From: Triparma columacea
Lineage: Eukaryota; Sar; Bolidophyceae; Parmales; Triparmaceae
Assembly (NCBI GenBank): GCA_030267965.1
Contig: BRYA01000253.1
Span: forward strand, 1-30,259
Length of the DNA stretch: 30,259 nucleotides
Direction: 5' to 3'
Translations under genes and position numbers: made by a program
Notes under the pieces: generated by a model
Told to the model about the DNA's origin: nothing
What the model saw: the letters and a program-made list of their open reading frames with translations, nothing else
Databases searched by the model: none
Part shown: piece after piece, positions 11,901 to 20,388 of the stretch
Position numbering within the stretch: the first letter of the stretch is position 1
Layout of the letters: each line of letters opens with the position of its first letter

Positions 11901-13518
11901 CTGGGGTGCATTAAGAGGGACGAGAAGAACGAGAAAGATGAAGGCACGATAACGGACCTAGGGCGCGCGCTTGCTAAGCTCCCGGTTGGGGTAAGGCTGG
12001 GCAAGGTTCTCGTCGGCTCGGTTGGAGCAGGGGCAGTGGATGTTGGGGTCATGCTCGTTAGCTGCCTGAGCGAGCAGTCTCCGTTCCTTGGGCTCCAGGC
12101 CGACGAGGGGGGGGAGGAGGAAGGGGGGGGCGAAGAAGAGGACGAGGTCAACAAGAAGGACGAGGTCGACAAGAACATTGAGAAGGAAAAGAAGGACAAG
12201 GCTCTCGCCGCAAAGAGGGCCGAGATGGCCTCGCAGTGGCGGCACCCCATGGGGGATACGGTGTCTCGTTTCGTGGCCGCAGGGGCTTACCACCACGCGG
12301 GTAGGAATGCCGGCGGCAAGACGGAGGAGGTGAGGATTGGCAAAAAAAGGCTCGGCGTCCTGACCACTTCCGCTCTCCTGATTCTAACGTATTAAGCAAC
12401 GCTCGACGCAGGGAGTTCTGAGGGCTTTCTGCAGCGCGAACGGGCTGAGCGACACCGTCATGAGGAGGGTCCTCACACTCAGGGGGCAGCTGGGAAGGGT
12501 TGTCGACATGAGGATGGGAGACAAGGGCAAGCAGAGGGGGAACAAGGTGCCCATCCTCCCCCCCCCCTCACGCCTCCAGCAGCTGCAGATCAGCCAGCTC
12601 CTCTGCAGCGGCTTCCTCGACAAGGTCGCCCGCCGCGCAATGGGCGGCGGAATCGTGGACTCCAAGGGTGTGGTCCGCCGGGACGCCTACATCTCCTGCA
12701 GTGGGGACCTTAAGCGCCCCCTCTACCTCTCCTCGCGGTGCGCGCTCTTCGAAAGGGACTGGAAGAGCCTTCCGGAGTTCGTGGTGTACGAGAATGTCGT
12801 TGAGAGGGAGCGGAAGGGGGAGGCATTTGCAGTTATGGACAACGTGACCAAGATTGAACCAGGTGAGCGCGAGAAAGGCGGCAAGCAGGGTTAGGGTTAG
12901 TGCATTGAGACATTGGTTGCATTTCACTTTTGTAGGATACCACCTCTGACCGCTTCACTCATCCCGCTCATCGCAGAATGGCTGTGCAGCCTGGCTAAGA
13001 ACTCGCCACTGCTCAAGCTCGGGGACGTCATGACGTCGCCTCCCCCTGAATTCGACGCGAAGACCGACGCCATCGTCTGCTACAGGGAAAGTATTTACGG
13101 AGAGGCCGGCTGGAAATTACCCCCCACAAAATTTGAGATGAAGGCCTGTCTCCAGGAGGAGGGCTTCAGGGAGGGTGTGGGGGCTCAGAAGGGGGACACC
13201 TACGTCTGGTTTGCGAGGCTCCTCCTCGAGGGTAAAGTCTTTGAGGAGCTCGAGGGGCTTGCGGACTGCCTGAACGAGAAACCGTCCTCCGTGACAATGA
13301 GAAAACAGCTTGGCAAGATTGTACTCCTCGTCAACGCCCTCGAGGAGGATGACATTGACACAAGAGCTAAGTTTGAGGCGAGGGTGGCTGGAGACGATAA
13401 GTACTTGTGGGATAAAGTTAAGGGCTGGTGTACGAAGGAGAAGAGGGGCCAGTTCAAGACGATTTGGGGCAGGATGGTCAAGGCAATCTGGAAGGCGAAG
13501 AAGGTTGGGAAGCTTTGA
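8942..13518 (+). CDS. DHX37: DEAH-box RNA helicase, DHX37/Dhr1 family
   Basis: Five exons: 8942-9325, 9459-10289, 10416-12329, 12412-12862, 12977-13518; about 1373 aa. Introns are 82-133 bp and all phases match. Helicase motifs: GETGSGKS (about residue 450), TQPRRVAA, DEAH (555-558), SATLRVSDF (592 on), LTGKDE, TNVAETSVTIPG and QRAGRAGR (823-830). SATLRVSDF, the KKRSNDVNTG and ADQRAGRAGR region and the C-terminal PEWL junction fit DHX37/Dhr1 rather than splicing DEAH proteins. That family releases U3 snoRNA from pre-rRNA during small-subunit assembly in the nucleolus. The Lys/Arg-rich N-terminus and acidic inserts (about 700-740 and 960-1000) are typical low-complexity elements. The last acceptor is the CAG at 12974-12976, not the TAG at about 12948, which would give an immediate stop. 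Exon 1 is clearly more AT-rich than exons 3-5. Confidence 0.93.
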
Positions 13519-14000
13519 GTGTAAATTTGGACTTTTATGAATAAAATATTGCAGGAATTGGAAAATGCGGATTGTCCGAAATAAGCACAATCCTGAATCA
13601 AAAGGTCGTTTCCCCTCTTGTTCACACATGATCAGTTTTCCCCCAATTATTCACCTCCTCGGCGACGTCTGAGACCGTTATTTAGCTTTCTCGGCCTGCA
13701 CGCCCGTCACGGTCGTCCCGATACCAACCAATCTTCCCAATACATATTGGTCAGCAGTTCACAAATGGGCAGAAGAACATAAATTCGAACATAGATGAAT
13801 CAGAAAAGAAGAAGGCGATCGGCAAATGCACCGGACACCTGGCTGACACCTTTTTTTCTCCATCCTTTTGAAGAAGGCAACCCGACATTCAAAACTATCT
13901 TCCCCAAATTCAAGGTGCCGGCCTGACTATAGCTGCTTAGACACCATCAACAAGACCATCAACAAAATTATCTTGGAAGGGAGTTAATCGATTTGGCCGG
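13519..14000. other. Intergenic: helicase 3' flank and upstream region of the polytopic membrane gene
   Basis: No credible ORF on either strand. ATGAATAAAATATT just after the helicase stop (about 13536-13549) includes AATAAA and could serve polyadenylation. The remainder is mixed-composition sequence with a T-run at about 13851-13857, and presumably holds the promoter of the next gene. Confidence 0.5.
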
Positions 14001-16215
14001 ATGGCATCTGATAAAGCAGATGATGTGGATGTCGAATCACCAGAAGAACATTGCGATCCAATTGCTGATACCATCGATGATGTGCCTTTGGCGCAAGTGA
14101 AGGAAGTGAAGGAGGAAGATAAGGAAAACCGCCCAACAAAAACTGCTGGTAACCAAGACGCTGCTCGTGCAATATCATCAAATGACGAGGACGCCCCCCA
14201 CCCCATCGAGAAAAGACCGATAAATTCGAAAAGGACTGAGAGAGCGCGACGACGATCGTCATTGGCGGCTCTTGTGGGAGTGACAGTAGAGACTGCTGGT
14301 AGTGTCGTGATGAGCATCAAGGGGTTCGTCATGCAGACAGGAGTGATCGCTCTTGCTGGAGCGGTGTTGCCTCTCCTCGTGACTGTGTGCTTACGGTTCT
14401 ATATCGAAGATATTGCCGACACATACTATGGGGAGGGTAGAATTCTGATCCCCCCAGTTTGGGCCACAACGATGAGGGATTCCAAGGGAAACGTCACAGA
14501 CCACAATCTTGGCAACATGACTTCCGTTCGCGTAGAATTATCTGATAGATGGTATTATTTAACACCTCCACCTGGAGCTTTGCCTCCATGGAACTTGTGG
14601 TGGAACTGGACAATAGCAATATTACCCTACATTATGTATTTCGCACGAGTCATCACGTTGCATAAATGTAGTGTTGGCGGAAAGACGGCAGGTTTCGTTG
14701 TGACATTGGGGTTGATACTGGCTCACGGCTCGTTATGGCAAAGGGAGTACGAGTTTCATTCAGTAAGGGGTGTTTGGAGTGAAGATGTGTCGAGTAGTAC
14801 AACGCATCCGACCCTCATACTCATTGCAATTGCCTTCCCTACAATCTTCGCTAGCTGCTACTTCTTCTCGGAGGGACTTGGGGGCGTAAAGAAAGGTGCC
14901 AAAGCCATGTTGGTCCTATCTGCTGTTGGGATCCTTGAGAGCGTTGTGCAGTTTGTGCTGACGAATCAAATTCTCCCTAAATTCTTCCACCTAGGAACCA
15001 CTTCCTTCACAAAGGCCCTCCTGAGGCTTTGCACACCGCTTATTGTTAAAGGACTATTCATCGAATGTTGCGCAATGTTTGCGCCGCTCCTATCAAACAT
15101 TCTCGAGACAGACCTGCATATGGTGTCAGTTGTCCTCTTCGGTCCAGTTGCTTGTGCCTCCGATTTGATTGGCAGGCTCATGCAGAGCAGTGGTAAGTTG
15201 TCTTGGGGCTGTGTACGACATCAGGACCAACCGCATCCTAACTCTTGCAACATGTTCATCCTCTAATCCTCTTCATCTCGCAGCGGAAAGCATTTTGCCA
15301 AGCATAGTGCTAGAGCTTTGTGGAACCTTCGCAGAGGTATATACTGCTGACGTTCTCCTCCAGGGAAGGACGAATTTGGATGATTTTTTTATAACAATTC
15401 GATGGTGCCTTGGCCTCTGTGGTTGTGCATCATCAAAAACCACTGACAACAAAGTTCACTCACAACAGTCAATAGAGAAGGACACGAAGCGCAAGAGGAG
15501 GACAACCTTCAATCATGCGTCGGCAGCAGAGGAAAACACGAAGATCGAGAGGAGGACAACCTTCAATCATGCGTCGGCAGCTGCGAAAAACACGAAGCTC
15601 GAGAGGAGGACAACCTTCAATCATGCGTCGGCAGGAGAGGAAAACATGAAAATCGAGAGGAAGACATCCTTCAATCATGAGTCGGCGACTGACAAAAAAG
15701 ACCAGCGGGTGATATTCTGCGCCACCGTTATGATCATAAATACCATCACAGAAGCAAGTGGTCTAGTCGTTGGATCACTTTTCTGGATTTGCTGTAATGC
15801 TAACCCGTCAACTCCGGGGGGCGGCGGTATAGAGTTGTCCCAAGCGATGATAAACCTTGTCATAATGCTGTTTGGGGAGCTCGTGCTGTCCGATTCTATC
15901 GTGGCATATGTCAGCTACAAGTTCTCGTCCAGGTATGTCATATCGATAGCACATGAATGGGAGGACTTCTGGGAAACACGTCGGAGGGCCATAATTGGTT
16001 TGGTTGCGATATTGTCTTTTATAGCGAGCGCTTTAATCTTGCAAATCCCAAACAGATTCTGTCTTACAAGTATCATGCCGCACGAGGAGGACTGGACCCT
16101 AACACAATGTATTGATTTGACGGACGAACTAAGAGGAAATATAAGAAATTTGGTCAGGGTGGATGATATGTTTCTAACAGAGGATGGTGCTATAGATTCG
16201 CCGTGGGGTGATTAA
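14001..16215 (+). CDS. Polytopic membrane protein of unrecognised family
   Basis: Two exons, 14001-15192 and 15284-16215, joined by a 91-bp intron (donor G|GTAAGT, acceptor TCTCGCAG); about 707 aa. The first about 100 residues are acidic then basic (KRTERARRRSS) and probably cytosolic. Around ten hydrophobic segments follow, for example VIALAGAVLPLLVTVCL, WTIAILPYIMYFA, TLILIAIAFPTIFASCYFF and, after the repeat array, GLVAILSFIASALIL. N-glycosylation-type sites (NVT, NMT) lie in the first large loop. A hydrophilic loop carries about four copies of an 18-residue RRTTFNHASAAEENTKIE-like repeat with a basic-Thr-Thr core, possibly phosphorylated. I do not recognise the family; a transporter or channel is possible. 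A/T is more frequent at third positions than in the adjacent helicase. Confidence 0.75.
15487..15697 (+). repeat. 54-bp tandem repeat array in a coding exon
   Basis: The core GACAACCTTCAATCATGCGT recurs at 15501, 15555 and 15609, with a diverged copy at 15663: exact 54-bp spacing, about four units. The period is a multiple of three and keeps the frame, giving an 18-aa protein repeat in a loop of the polytopic membrane protein. The last copy is most diverged, as expected at the edge of an array. Confidence 0.95.
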
Positions 16216-16216
16216 A

Positions 16217-16256
16217 AGAAGGCAATCTGGAAGGCAAGGAAGGTTAAAAAGCTTTG
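16217..16256 (+). repeat. Duplicated fragment of the helicase 3' end
   Basis: AGGCAATCTGGAAGGC at 16220 begins a 37-bp match to 13481-13517, the last codons of the DHX37-like gene, with 32 of 37 positions identical by eye. Even the AAGCTTTG end, which holds the helicase stop region, is matched. The copy lies just after the stop codon of the polytopic membrane gene, in the same orientation, so this gene is bracketed by direct repeats of helicase-derived sequence. The copy is non-coding here. Confidence 0.85.
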
Positions 16257-16279
16257 TTTCATTCACAATAACAAATTAT

Positions 16280-17974
16280 TCAGTGCCTTATATCGCCCAT
16301 CTCGATTCTCTCCTTCGGGAAGACGCTGACGCCGCAGAGTTTCTCGCACACCTTCCCGAGCTCCGAGGCGTCCTCTTCAGTGTACCCGCCGAATGTCGGG
16401 CAGTCCAGATCAAACACCCCCAAGAGTTCGCCTGTGGTTGGGTGCAGCATTGGGATGACGAGCTACGCCGCAGGCGTGTGTTAGAGCCCAAGAACCAGAA
16501 GAACTTCTCCTTGAGGGGGGGGCGCGACAAAACAAGTGTCCCGGAGTCGACTGGCCCCGCAATGTAGGCCACCTTCGGGTGAGGCATGACGCCCGCTGCA
16601 AAAACTGCATAGTGCTTGCGTCATGCGTTCTCCCGTCGTTGGTGCCAGGCGGTGCCCCCCCTGAGAGGGGCGCCGGAGACTGGCGAGATTGCGAGGCTAA
16701 TATTAAACTCTGGATTCTTTCTTGTACCCGCATGAAGGCTCTGTACCAGTAGGTGGTGGGGACGAAGCTTTCGCTGGACGTCCCCGCTGGTGCGGCCGAA
16801 TAAGGGTACGAGCGACTGCCAAAAAACAAAATCCAATCCCTCCGACTGCCAAAAAACAAAATCCTCCTCCTTCTCCTCCTTCTCCTCCTTCTCCTCCTCT
16901 CGCCAAAACCCCCAGCTCACCTCCGAGTTGCTCGCGCTGTCGCACGCGATGTGTCCTGGGAAGCTGTGCACGTCCTCCACCCTCTGCACCTCCCTAGTCC
17001 TAGCGGCAGCTCCGCAGACCCCCTCGCTCAGCCTGATCCTCCTGCAGGCGGGCTTCCCCTGGAAAGGGCCGAGCAGCAGGATGACGGAATCAGAGTCAAC
17101 GACCCGACGGGCGAAGTAGAAACCGCACCAGTTGCAACCGTCAGGTCCGCGGTGTTTCAAAATGGAGTGATAGACGGCAGAGGAGACGTTTGCGGCGTTG
17201 GCGTAGAGGTCGGATTCGGTGAGGATTAGGCTGTCTATTTCGGAGTGGAGAGCATTGTAGTCCAGGGGTACGGGAGCGGGGTGGAGAGGGGGGGGAGGGA
17301 GGGATTCGGAGGTGTTGGGAGGGGTGGAGGATGATTCGAGGGAAGGGGGGGCGGGGGGCATGGCGGGAGAGCCGTGTTTGTTCACGAATTCGTAAGCTTC
17401 CTCTATCTGCGAAAGGGGTGCGTTAGTGCAAGCGTTGAGGTGTCGCTGTAGTGCTTTTCTCTTCAGATTGCCCAATGCTCACCTCAATGCTCTTGGCCTC
17501 GGCAAGTTTAAACAGAAGGGTGCCGTCCCTTCCCATCCTAACCATGTCGTCGCCGCCTCCGACGTAGTTCCCGTTTATGAAGCATACGGGGACCGTGCGG
17601 CGTCCTGAAATTGAGGCTAGCCTATCAAACTCGGCAGAGTCAACTGAGGAGCTTAGGTCCAAATCAACAACTTTAGGGGGTGACGGGGGGGTTAATGAGG
17701 TGCAACGGGGATTTTCGTGTTAGTGTTCCCCCCATAATCGCGGTTTGGGGTCGGAAAACTCACTTATTACATCCTTGAGGTGCACCCCTGAATGGCTGGC
17801 GACACGGGGCTCAAAGATTTTAAGCCCATTCTCGACGGTCGAGGAATGAGGATCGGCGCCGAGGGTCGCCTTTGCGCGGGCACACGCGGAGCAGTTCGCC
17901 TTGGTGTAGATTACTACGGCGTGGTTGGATTCTAACATTTTGTAAAATCTGGGGCCTGAGAGGCGGCCTGACAT
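16280..17974 (-). CDS. Glutaredoxin-fRMsr fusion (GAF-type free methionine-R-sulfoxide reductase)
   Basis: Four exons (high to low): 17974-17764, 17670-17483, 17406-16921, 16462-16280; about 355 aa; all phases match. Residues about 1-118 are a glutaredoxin: CSAC at 28-31 replaces the classic CPYC, then cis-Pro TVP (96-98) and GGGDD (108-112), with a roughly 25-residue insertion after the active-site helix. A Pro/Ser-rich linker follows. Residues about 183-345 are a GAF domain of the fRMsr type: WCGFYF, LGPFQGKPACRRI, GVCG and FPGHIACD supply Cys254, Cys264 and Cys288, the family's catalytic and resolving cysteines; splicing completes SE|LVIPM and GVFDLDCP. fRMsr reduces free methionine-R-sulfoxide, and the reduced enzyme is regenerated by a thiol donor, so the fused glutaredoxin plausibly does this in cis. 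The last intron (458 bp) is unusually long. The upstream ATG is reasonable, but an assembly gap lies 106 bp away. Confidence 0.87.
16813..16905. repeat. Short tandem repeats inside the last fRMsr intron
   Basis: GACTGCCAAAAAACAAAATC occurs twice at an offset of 30 bp (from about 16814 and 16844), followed immediately by CCTCCTTCT-type 9-mers to about 16905. Both arrays lie in the 458-bp intron 16463-16920 and stay open in one leftward frame, which could mislead gene predictors into reading through the donor at 16920. Confidence 0.85.
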
Positions 17975-18080
17975 GGGAGGGTGGGGGGAGGGGGGGGAGG
18001 AAAAGTTGTGTTGAGAAAGGACCCGGCTAAGAATTTTATGAGAGCCGCTGTTGTGTTTTCTTCCCCCCCCCCCCACTAAG

Positions 18081-18182
18081 NNNNNNNNNNNNNNNNNNNN
18101 NNNNNNNNNNNNNNNNNNNNNNNNNNNNNNNNNNNNNNNNNNNNNNNNNNNNNNNNNNNNNNNNNNNNNNNNNNNNNNNNNN
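18081..18182. other. Assembly gap (102 N)
   Basis: A run of 102 undetermined bases, flanked by long homopolymers (C runs at about 18064-18074 and 18232-18242). The 3' end of the M41-like gene and possibly upstream sequence of the glutaredoxin-fRMsr gene may be missing or misjoined here. Confidence 1.
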
Positions 18183-20011
18183 GTTTAGCTCAAGACCTGG
18201 CATCCCGTGGGTGACATCTGTTTTACCCCTCTCCCCCCCCCCCTCCCACTGACCTCCTCCGTCTCAGCCGTTTTGTCTTGACACATTTCAATGACATCAC
18301 CCATCCTCCCTTCCCCCCCCCCCTCTAACCACTCCACGACGTCCGCGACTACACCACCGTAGTACTTCAGCATTGTTATACCAGTCGTCAGCGCCTGGGA
18401 TGTTATTCTCTTCACATAGGGTTAGTGTGACTGACTTTTTTTCGCAGTGAAGTTCCCAGTTCTCTCTCTCACCTCCTTCTCGTCCTTGCTAAGTGTTTCC
18501 TCGGAGTTTGCGAATATACCTTCAAGCTGAAGCAGGTCGAAGCTGGGTTTGTGAGTGTTTGTGTGTGTGGTTAAGGTTAGTGTTTTAGTTTTTTCAACAC
18601 CCCCCTCCCCCTCCCCCCCAAGACCCCCCCTACTTTCTCACCTCCCTCCTTCTGTCGGTACGAATTTCCCCCTCCCCCCCCCCTTCCCCCCCTCCGTGTA
18701 CGTGAGTTCAGCCGCCATCCCCGCCATGCTTATGGCTGCCAAACTTTGAACCTCCGGTAATGTGTAGCCTCTGTAAGGGTACGTACCCTTGGTGTCGAGG
18801 GGGGGAGGGGGGGAGGGGGAGGAGGAGGAGGAGGAGGAGGAAGAGGAGGAGGAGGGGCGGAACACGGACTGGGAGGACTTGTCGAACTCCCCCCGACCGC
18901 CTTCACCGTAGTAGGAGGGATCTGAAGTCGGGGGAGGAGGTGAGGGGCCGGAGAAGGTGTCGGAATCTAGGGGGGCGTCGAAACCTAGGCTTGAGGCGTA
19001 GGTTGAGGCGGAGGGGGTGGGAGGGGCTTTTATGGTCACGGAAGATAAGGCGGAGAAGGAGGAGGGGGTGGACTTGGAGGAGGTTGAGAAGAGCACCGAG
19101 GTGACTTCAAGTGGGAGGGAGGCGTTGGAGGGGAATGTTAGCGTGTTGACGTGGAATAAATTGGTTGCGTGCGCGTGGTCTCGCTCTAATGACTCACCTT
19201 CGTAACCCAGTAAGTGTGCCATGAGAATGTGCCCAGCCTCATGGACCGCCACCTTGCTCCTTACATTTTTATCCAGCCTGAACTGAGTGGAGGATATCAG
19301 GGTCGGGATTAGGGAGGGTCTGACTTGGGAGAGGATTACGGGGAAGAAGGGGAGGAAGGTTACGGAGTAGGCGATTGGGAAAGGGGTGGAGGAGGGTAGG
19401 GAGTTGGTGAGAAGGGGGGTGGTTATTAGGAGGAAGGTAGTTATTATGGAGATGGACCTAAGGAGGGCAAAGAGATGGGTTACGAGCGAGGCGAGCCGCA
19501 GAACGGTTTGTGTTAGTGGATAATACTTGGCTCCTGCCCTTCGTTGCTGTATCGTTTCGCATATTTTCGGTTTTCCCCCCGTTCTCTTACCATTTGTTGG
19601 ATTGTGTGGGAGTCGTGACGGCAGATGATATCAACTTCTTCGTGGAGAGTGAGGCGGCGTTAGGTATGCGACGGAGATGGGGGAGGAGGAGGGTCAACTG
19701 CGTGTCCTGGGTGGAGGGAGGGGGAGGGAGAGGGGAGAGGCTGTGATGAGGATTGTTTGAGTGTAAGTTGGTTTGGATAAGTAGTGTTGTATGTGTTGTT
19801 GTTGTCTGTAGTCGTTGTCTGTTGCCTACCTGTTGAAAAGAGAGGGTGATGAGGATGATTTTGAGGTGTCTGTAAATGGTCGCTTATTTGACGTATTTGA
19901 CGACATCTTTGACATATTTATAGAGCTTGAAGGTGTATTGGATAAGCATAATACTGTTTGTAGTGTAAATAGTGTAAATAGTACGTGTATAGCTGTGGGT
20001 AGGGATTTCAT
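18183..20011 (-). CDS. M41 (FtsH)-like zinc peptidase without AAA domain, probably organellar; 3' end uncertain
   Basis: Exon model (high to low): 20011-19830, 19740-19591, 19457-19198, 19104-18642, 18542-18473, 18409 to about 18224, then perhaps into the gap. The first exon starts with a signal peptide (MKSLPTAIHVLFTLFTL...) followed by Ser/Thr-rich sequence, resembling a bipartite plastid leader of secondary algae. A hydrophobic stretch about 19360-19450 gives one or two membrane segments. AVHEAGHILMAHLLGY holds the HExxH zinc site; EVQSLAAISMAGMAAEL and FDLLQLEG, with a possible third ligand Asp, resemble plant FtsH-like M41 proteins that lack the ATPase. A Ser/Pro-rich insert with a run of about 13 Ser lies between. 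The 93-bp intron 19197-19105 is optional: donor GTGAGT is perfect, but the reading frame is open across it. An alternative end is the TAA at 18185-18187. Confidence 0.75.
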
Positions 20012-20388
20012 CTCGCCAGGTGGTGGGAGAATGAGCTTTTATTGCTCTGTTTACACCTTATTTGCTATTATTTCCAATTAATATGCAAATACGATGACCT
20101 TATGAAGCTTCAAATACTATTCAACCACGTTATACGCTAAATGAGAAAGAACAAGGGTGAGGCATTTTGCTCAATTTCACAAGAAGAAAGGTAGTTTTTC
20201 TGGAATTCCTAGACTGTTTTTTGCTTCATCTCCGTCCGCAAGATAGCTCTGGTGTTCCGCAGCGGCCTAGCCCACCATTCTTTCGCGTAACTGCGACTGC
20301 AGACTGCCACAACGTCCAGAAACACGAATTTTTGCTTGGGTCCTTTAGGGTTCGTTCTTTCTGTTACTTACCAGAACCTACCACAACG
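20012..20388. promoter_or_regulatory. Shared intergenic region between divergent genes
   Basis: 377 bp between the start codons of the leftward M41-like gene and the rightward Cys-rich membrane gene. The left part (about 20040-20150) is AT-rich and would hold promoter elements. An ORF covering part of it (from 20167) is only the open frame preceding the real start. No named motif was identified. Confidence 0.45.

Noticed and set aside
12934..12960. Acceptor TTTTGTAG at about 12941-12948 for the last helicase exon
   Set aside because: With the phase of the preceding donor it gives an in-frame stop four codons later; CAG at 12974-12976 restores the family-like PEWL sequence.
13117..13629. Two long leftward ORFs over the last helicase exon
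   Set aside because: Antisense to a phase-consistent exon with family similarity; no splice or start evidence.
13519..16216. Transposon encoding its own transposase
   Set aside because: Despite the bracketing direct repeats, the enclosed gene is a polytopic membrane protein, and no terminal inverted repeats or transposase motifs are visible.
18760..19104. Arg-rich rightward ORF
   Set aside because: It is the complement of the Ser/Pro-rich insert of the M41-like gene; composition is a strand artefact.
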